A stretch of 15,335 bases of DNA from Anaerolineae bacterium (GTDB lineage: Bacteria; Chloroflexota; Anaerolineae; JAFGEY01). Positions 10,820-15,335 of the stretch are shown here, one piece after another. The notes under the pieces are model-generated. The model had not been told where the DNA came from and made no database searches. It saw nothing but the letters and a program-made list of their open reading frames with translations. Where the stretch lies: positions 1 to 15,335 of the forward strand of contig JAFGJF010000029.1 of the NCBI GenBank assembly GCA_016929205.1. The letters are read 5' to 3'. A program made the translations under genes and the position numbers. Each line of letters starts with the position of its first letter. Position 1 is the first letter of the stretch.

Positions 10820-12402
10820 ACGCGGACAATGAAAACATAGAGCCGACCAACAGTCAGGATTGGATTGACAAAACCTGGCAGCTATTCCAAAACAACAGTA
10901 CCATCCTGGTGATTCTCGGCGGGCTGTGCCTGGCCGCGGCCGGGGTGTGGTATGCAATCGGCAAAACACTCGATACGTGGACTCAGTGGCTGCTGATCGG
11001 CGGGCTGCTGTTGATCGGCGCTTACGTGCTCACAAGCCCGCAAGCAATCAAACGCGCGCTCGGCGGGCGCGCCGTGCGCTACGGATCCAGCGCCGTGGTC
11101 CTGAGCGTAGCCGTCATCGGCATCGTCGTCTTGCTCAATATCCTTTCAAACCGCACCTATAAACGGTTCGATATGACCGAAATCAAGCGGCACTCGCTCT
11201 CGGAACAATCGATCGCGATCCTGCAGAGCATTGAGCAAGAGATCGAGATTGTCGGTTTTTATCCCAACGGGCGCAACAGGGACGAGTTTGAACAATGGCT
11301 CGACGAGTACAATGCCTACACCGACAAGCTCACCTATGAGCGCATCGACCCGATCCTGGAGCCCGGCAAAGCAGAGCAGTACCAGTGGTCGGGATATAGT
11401 GGGGGCTTGATCGTCAAACGGGGAAACCGAACTCAGCCAGTGTATACGGCAGACGAGCAAAACATCACCAGCGCACTGTTAAAAATCTCGCGTGATACAC
11501 AAAAGGTGGTGTATTTCCTGACCGGGCACAAAGAGCGTTCGCCCACCGATTTTGACCAGGCCGGCTATGGCCAGATCGGCCAGATGTTGCAGGAAAACAA
11601 CTATGCGGTCAAAACGCTCAACCTGGCGATCACCGACACGGTACCGGCCGACACGGCATTGATCGTCGTCGCCGGGCCGGAGACACCATTCCTGGAGGAG
11701 GAAAAAGGCGGGCTGGTTGATTACCTGCTCCATGGGGGCAAGGCGCTGATCGTGGCCAATCCCACCCTGCCGGGTTCAGGTAACCAGACGAATATCAACG
11801 ACATCTTGAACCCGTGGCATATCCGGATGGATGACAGCCTGGTCATCGACGCGCGCAACGCATTGGGAGGCGATCCGACCGCGCCCGCGATCGATCAGTA
11901 CCGGTATAACCAGATCACCAAAGACCTGCCCATGATCGCCTTGCCCCTGGCTCGACCGATCGTCCAAGAGAACGTCGTCGATGGCATCACTTTTACACCG
12001 CTGGCTCAAAGCAGCTCGCAGTCATGGGCCAAAACAGACCTGGCAAAAGTGGTAGAAAGCGGCGATGTCGCGTATGTAGAAGGAATCGACGTGCCAGGGC
12101 CGCTGACCTTGATCGCGATCGTGGAATCCGGAGCAGGCACCCGGCTGGTATTGATCGGCGACGTAGACCTGGCAGCCAACGACGTGTTGAGCCAGATCCC
12201 CAACGGCCAGTACCTGATTCTCAACGCCGTAAACTGGCTGGCCGAAGAAGACGCCTTGATTGCCATCGTTCCCAAAACTAACGTGCCCCAGAGCATCTAT
12301 TTGAACAGCATCCAGCAAGGCGCGGTGTGCTTTGGAACGCTCATTTTTATCCCTGGCGCGATCTTGGTGAGCGGAATTGTGGTGTGGTTGAGACGGCGTT
12401 AG
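10816..12402 (+). CDS. GldG-like auxiliary protein of the ABC exporter (528 aa)
   Basis: Membrane protein with a large extracytoplasmic domain. Three hydrophobic helices lie near 29-48, 57-73 and 92-111. After them comes the family pattern FDMTEIKRHSLSEQSIAILQSI (118-139), then an alpha/beta domain of the DUF7088/ABC_transp_aux type. A final helix before WLRRR anchors the C-terminus. VVYFLTGHKERSP near 225-240 and LIVVAGPETPF near 280-290 fit the auxiliary domain. The ATG at 10816 overlaps the permease stop (ATGA) with AGGTGG ahead. Family members accompany GldA/GldF-type ATPase and permease genes, as here. Function in transport is not established for most phyla. Confidence 0.85.
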   Translation: MNADNENIEPTNSQDWIDKTWQLFQNNSTILVILGGLCLAAAGVWYAIGKTLDTWTQWLLIGGLLLIGAYVLTSPQAIKRALGGRAVRYGSSAVVLSVAVIGIVVLLNILSNRTYKRFDMTEIKRHSLSEQSIAILQSIEQEIEIVGFYPNGRNRDEFEQWLDEYNAYTDKLTYERIDPILEPGKAEQYQWSGYSGGLIVKRGNRTQPVYTADEQNITSALLKISRDTQKVVYFLTGHKERSPTDFDQAGYGQIGQMLQENNYAVKTLNLAITDTVPADTALIVVAGPETPFLEEEKGGLVDYLLHGGKALIVANPTLPGSGNQTNINDILNPWHIRMDDSLVIDARNALGGDPTAPAIDQYRYNQITKDLPMIALPLARPIVQENVVDGITFTPLAQSSSQSWAKTDLAKVVESGDVAYVEGIDVPGPLTLIAIVESGAGTRLVLIGDVDLAANDVLSQIPNGQYLILNAVNWLAEEDALIAIVPKTNVPQSIYLNSIQQGAVCFGTLIFIPGAILVSGIVVWLRRR

Positions 12403-12405
12403 GTC

Positions 12406-12456
12406 TGGATGGCAACCGAGGTTGCAGCGATTCAGGCCGAGCACATTGGATCTACC
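12406..12456 (+). repeat. Duplicated element, copy 2 (inside the ABC operon)
   Basis: Begins three bases after the GldG-like stop and repeats 22 bases of copy 1 exactly, with further matches CCGAGCA and TCTACC downstream. It fills most of the 102-base gap before the DUF4340-like gene. No promoter is visible behind it. Confidence 0.7.
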
Positions 12457-12504
12457 GAGCCCGCCAGGGATTGATAGGGATTGCAGACTTGGGAGAAACA
12501 GGAT

Positions 12505-13161
12505 TTGGCACCCACAAGAGACAGTTTTAAGCGTTGGCGGACGACACTGATCGTAGTCGCCGTTTTTGTCGCCCTGGCAGCCTACGTGCTGTTAGTCGAC
12601 ATGAAACGCGAGCCGCCGACAGAGCAAGAGCCGACGCCAACGCCGGTACCCCTTTTGGGCCTGAATACCGATGACGTACAATGGCTACGCATCACCAGCA
12701 GCGTGCCAGATCAAGACGGCCTGCACACCATGCAGATCACACACCTGCAACAGGAATTGGAATGGCGTTTCAGCGCCCCGGACGCGCGTTCGTCAACCCA
12801 AGAGGCATGCCTGGTCAGTGCGGACGGATGTGTAGCCGACCCGTACGTCGTTCACATCGCCGTGGACGATCTGTGCCATCTTGCAGCGCAGCGCATCCTG
12901 CTGGAAGAGCCGGGCGACCTGGGCCAATACGGACTCGATCCGACCGCGCTGGTAATCGAGATGACCACGTTCACAGGCGGCCAAGAGAAAATCCACATCG
13001 GCAAACAAACGACCGACGGCATGAGCTATTACGTGCAGCGCGTCGGAGATCCCCGGTTGTACCTGGTCGCCCAATATACCCTGCAGCCATTTTTCGATTG
13101 GTTCATAGAGCCACCCTACCAACCGACGCCGATGCCCACACTGACACCGGAGCCTAGTTAA
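12505..13161 (+). CDS. DUF4340-like membrane-anchored protein (218 aa)
   Basis: Last gene of the ABC operon. DUF4340 proteins typically follow gldG-like genes in several phyla, and this one fits in position and layout: a short basic N-terminus, one membrane helix (about 12-31), then a Pro/Thr linker (PTEQEPTPTPVP) and an extracytoplasmic domain. That domain contains DDVQWLRI, an LGQYGLDP segment typical of the family, and IHIGKQTTDGMSYYVQRVGDPRLYLV. The C-terminus is again Pro/Thr-rich. No ATG is available near the start; TTG 12505 is chosen because GGGAG lies nine bases upstream, with TTG 12481 as the alternative. It is shorter than many DUF4340 proteins. Its stop is four bases from the end of the convergent lipoprotein gene, with no terminator between. 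Confidence 0.72.
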   Translation: MAPTRDSFKRWRTTLIVVAVFVALAAYVLLVDMKREPPTEQEPTPTPVPLLGLNTDDVQWLRITSSVPDQDGLHTMQITHLQQELEWRFSAPDARSSTQEACLVSADGCVADPYVVHIAVDDLCHLAAQRILLEEPGDLGQYGLDPTALVIEMTTFTGGQEKIHIGKQTTDGMSYYVQRVGDPRLYLVAQYTLQPFFDWFIEPPYQPTPMPTLTPEPS

Positions 13162-13165
13162 GAAT

Positions 13166-14431
13166 CTATTCGATCGTCACCGCACCATCCAACCGCACCA
13201 GTTGGATCCAGGTTGTGCCCGGCAACAAGGGCACCTGGTTGCCTTGTGCGTCGCGGAAGATCAGCCGATCGTTTTCCTGCTGTGGATTCTCGCGCACCCA
13301 GGTGGCGTTAAAAACCTGGCCATCGCGCAAGATCTTGGCCGGTCCCGTGCCCCATAACTGAATGCCGACCGCGTACCAGGTGCGGTTGGGATCGTGCGTG
13401 TCGGCCGCGATGTCGGTGTCGACGTGGTTGACATAGAGAACGATCACATTGGACGGCGCAATCTGCTCGCTGGTCGACTCGTCGATCAAAGGCTGTCCCT
13501 GGTCGAGGCGTTTGTACGTTTGGGATTCAGCGTCGTACTGGTACTCGACCTCGGCAAAGCCAGGTTTGTATACAATCTTGAGATCGGTTGCGTCGACACC
13601 TCCGGCAGGCGGCTCCTCGCTAAAGACAAACATATTGCCAAAATCCTGCTTGTCGTTTACACCGCGCTGAACAAGCAGGTTCCACATACTGGCCGTATCG
13701 CTGTACAAGGTCAACTCGAATATCGGTTTCTTGTCCGCCATACGGCGCAGCGTCCCCCCATCTCCTAAAAAGGGATCCTCGGGACAAATGATGCGCTGAT
13801 AGTCTTCGGCCCAGGCTTTCCCCTCGAGCATACGGAGCTTGACCGCCGGATGCCCGCCAGAGGCAACCAGGGCGGCCTTAAAAATGGGCACCACTTCAGA
13901 GTCCGGGATACGCATGCTGCGAACGGGCCCCAGCAGATCCACATCCTGCCCTAAAAAGATAGCCGTAAAACGGGTCAAATAAGCCTCGGCTTCATACTCG
14001 AGGACAACATCGGCCATACTCAATCCCGACTGCGGTCGCGCAGCATCCGGCGCGTTGGGAATCTTGATCGCCAGCGGGCGGCGGTCCAACTTGTCTGGAT
14101 CGACCTTGAGGCCGGTTAACGGGTTCACGTCGTCGGCCATCTTGACCAGAACCGGCGTCGGGGGAACGACATCGGTCGGCTTTGGGGTCGCGGTGGCAGC
14201 CGCAACCGCCACCTTTTCAGTCGGCGTTGCCGTGGGCGTGAACGTAGGCGGCTCTGACGTCGCCGTCGCCACAGGCGTCGCCGTTGCCAGCGGCGGTATG
14301 GCCGTCGGGGTTTTGGTCGGCGTTGGCGTCGCCGTCGGCTCTTCTTTGCAGCCGGTCAACGGAACGCCCACCACGATCAGCACAATCAACGTCACCGGCA
14401 CAGCCAGTCTTGTAAACAATGATCGATTCAA
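13166..14431 (-). CDS. DUF3048 (YerB-like) lipoprotein, 421 aa
   Basis: Secreted lipoprotein. Residues 1-27 are a lipoprotein signal peptide with lipobox LTGC, Cys28 being the lipidation site. Residues 29-95 are a Thr/Pro/Ala linker made of TATPTPT-like units, typical of exported proteins in Anaerolineae. NPLTGL at 103-108, RRPLAIKIPNAPDARPQSGL-like text near 116-137, ADVVLEYEAEAYLTRFTAIF and GPVRSMR (about 168-174) are hallmark segments of DUF3048. The C-terminal half includes YVNHVDTDIAADTHDPNRTWYAVG. The molecular function of DUF3048 is unknown. The start is TTG at 14431, supported by GGAGG five bases upstream and by the signal peptide. A strong promoter lies at 14460-14488, so it is transcribed apart from the SagB-type gene. 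Confidence 0.87.
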   Translation of the reverse strand: MNRSLFTRLAVPVTLIVLIVVGVPLTGCKEEPTATPTPTKTPTAIPPLATATPVATATSEPPTFTPTATPTEKVAVAAATATPKPTDVVPPTPVLVKMADDVNPLTGLKVDPDKLDRRPLAIKIPNAPDAARPQSGLSMADVVLEYEAEAYLTRFTAIFLGQDVDLLGPVRSMRIPDSEVVPIFKAALVASGGHPAVKLRMLEGKAWAEDYQRIICPEDPFLGDGGTLRRMADKKPIFELTLYSDTASMWNLLVQRGVNDKQDFGNMFVFSEEPPAGGVDATDLKIVYKPGFAEVEYQYDAESQTYKRLDQGQPLIDESTSEQIAPSNVIVLYVNHVDTDIAADTHDPNRTWYAVGIQLWGTGPAKILRDGQVFNATWVRENPQQENDRLIFRDAQGNQVPLLPGTTWIQLVRLDGAVTIE

Positions 14432-14459
14432 TTTGACCTCCCTACAAAATAGTCGCGCT

Positions 14460-14488
14460 ATTATAGTTCATTTACGCCAACTTGGCAA
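14460..14488 (-). promoter_or_regulatory. Promoter of the DUF3048 lipoprotein gene
   Basis: On the minus strand, -35 TTGCCA (14483-14488), a 17-bp spacer and a perfect -10 TATAAT (14460-14465). The -35 abuts the stop codon of the SagB-type gene. The start codon lies about 28 bases downstream of the -10. Confidence 0.75.
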
Positions 14489-15232
14489 TCACGCTGTTTT
14501 GCCCACCGTCGCCACATAGATCGGAAACTGATCCTGGCCATCCACGCCAAGGACCTTGCCCAGATCCTGATCATCAAACGCGGCAATGGCACACACGCCA
14601 CAATCGACCGCCCGGGCAGCCAGATACAGGTTTTGACAAACGTGCCCGGCGTCGAGATGCAAGTAACGGTAGCTGCGCTGCCCGTAACGCCAGGCCATCC
14701 GATAGACGACAGCCACCCACACAAAAGTCACTGCAGCCGCCTGCACGAAACCCTGGCCCAAACAGGCCCGGGCCATGTGACCGGCTATTTCGGGCGAGAG
14801 GTCGACCTCTAGCAGCTTGTGCTCAATAGCCAGAAAGCGGTACAACCCCGACCTCAAGCCGTCGACGTTGTTGACCAGCAGATAGGTTTCAAAAGCGTGT
14901 CGCGCCCCGGCAGAAGGCACATTGCGCAGCGTGCAGTAGCCGTCGGGCCGCACCTCCTTGACGCCCTGTGTGCACCATAACAAATAAGACAATTCCTGCT
15001 GCGTCAGCGCGACATCGGCATAACGACGCACACTGACACGCTGTTCAATTGCCAGGCGCAGATCTATGGCGCTGACCTGGATATCGGCCGGTGCCGGCAG
15101 ATCAATCAAAACATTCCCCCCATCCGCGGCGATTTGCAGCGGCGGTTGCGGCAATCCCTGGCGTTGGTCGGATACGGACAGGTATTCGTAACGTGTTTTC
15201 TCCATAAACGCAGCGCCGGTTTTATCAGACAT
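14489..15232 (-). CDS. SagB-type nitroreductase-family dehydrogenase, 247 aa
   Basis: FMN-dependent nitroreductase fold of the SagB/ThcOx group. RVSVRRY at 65-71 is the conserved FMN-binding RxSxRxY motif. LSYLLWCTQGV at 81-91, the RNVPSAGARHAFETYL segment at 103-118, the GQRSYRYLHLDAGHVCQNLYLAA stretch at 184-206, and the C-terminal FPIYVATVGK at 236-245 are all typical of SagB proteins. SagB oxidises azolines to azoles in RiPP biosynthesis when a YcaO partner is present, but stand-alone members are common in many bacteria and their substrates are unknown. No YcaO or precursor gene is in the window. The start at 15232 is chosen over one seven codons upstream because AAGGAG precedes it by six bases. 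No convincing promoter was found upstream. Confidence 0.88.
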   Translation of the reverse strand: MSDKTGAAFMEKTRYEYLSVSDQRQGLPQPPLQIAADGGNVLIDLPAPADIQVSAIDLRLAIEQRVSVRRYADVALTQQELSYLLWCTQGVKEVRPDGYCTLRNVPSAGARHAFETYLLVNNVDGLRSGLYRFLAIEHKLLEVDLSPEIAGHMARACLGQGFVQAAAVTFVWVAVVYRMAWRYGQRSYRYLHLDAGHVCQNLYLAARAVDCGVCAIAAFDDQDLGKVLGVDGQDQFPIYVATVGKTA

Positions 15233-15295
15233 CGTCAACTCCTTTTTGACCAACCAAATAGGTTATGATAGCCAACTCAACACAAGGTGTCCGTA

Positions 15296-15335
15296 ATGAT
15301 ACGCATAAAAGAAAATGGGACTATGCTTAATATCC
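15296..15335 (+). CDS. Possible start of a divergent gene, cut by the window end
   Basis: ATG at 15296 has AAGGTG six bases upstream and opens a frame MIRIKENGTMLNI that is still open at the last base. It is divergent from the SagB-type gene, and the 63-base gap is plausible for a shared promoter region. Thirteen codons are too few to name a product or be certain it is coding. Confidence 0.4.
   Translation, partial: MIRIKENGTMLNI

Overview
The window looks like chromosomal DNA of a Chloroflexota (Anaerolineae-type) bacterium carrying a plasmid-like or integrative accessory segment on its left. The lineage guess is inference. It rests on a secreted DUF3048 lipoprotein with a long Thr/Pro linker, a Gld-type ABC export operon followed by a DUF4340 protein with TPTP-rich ends, a thymidylate kinase with a lysine-less P-loop, and high-GC codon usage. 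No rRNA, tRNA, transposase, integrase or CRISPR array is visible.

Left part (1 to about 6220), accessory module. A minus-strand operon (2495 to 19) encodes a two-helix membrane protein, a soluble FtsK/SpoIIIE-type ATPase and an unknown 128-residue protein. Its promoter is covered by two GAAC-N4-GTTC boxes, which resemble Gram-positive SOS (LexA) boxes. Next comes a second minus-strand pair (4035 to 2806): a ParM/StbA-type actin-like ATPase and, touching it stop-to-start, a 73-residue ribbon-helix-helix protein. This is the gene order of parMR partition loci. Three 9-bp direct repeats lie just ahead of the ATPase gene. On the plus strand follow an XRE-type repressor with a long helical-repeat domain and a small membrane/coiled-coil protein.

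The control region between the two directions (4168-4480) is the most interesting part. It holds three extended -10 promoters. One drives the XRE gene. A back-to-back one fires leftward toward the actin-like gene. A third makes a short plus-strand RNA of about 70 nt that ends in its own terminator. That RNA is complementary to the first 60-odd nt of the leftward leader. The leader also contains a strong intrinsic terminator, whose 5' arm can pair alternatively with the segment covered by the short RNA. The layout resembles antisense-RNA attenuation of plasmid replication genes (pT181/pIP501 style), but it is placed in front of a partition-like operon. A palindrome at the leftward -35 and a related site in the XRE promoter suggest that the XRE protein controls both directions.

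Middle part (6235-8815). A minus-strand pair encodes two adjacent thymidylate-kinase homologues; the upstream one has lost its P-loop and its DR motif. Divergent from them is a [4Fe-4S] APS reductase (cysH) whose -10 is preceded by three TACAG repeats spaced 11 bp apart. A shared hairpin terminator separates cysH from a convergent gene for a 120-residue orphan protein.

Right part (8917-15335). A four-gene plus-strand operon encodes a Gld-type ABC ATPase, its permease, a GldG-like auxiliary protein and a DUF4340-like protein. It has a promoter-proximal terminator hairpin in its leader. A short duplicated element lies both ahead of the operon and inside it. Convergent to it are a DUF3048/YerB-like lipoprotein and a SagB-type nitroreductase. 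A divergent gene may start at 15296 and run off the window.
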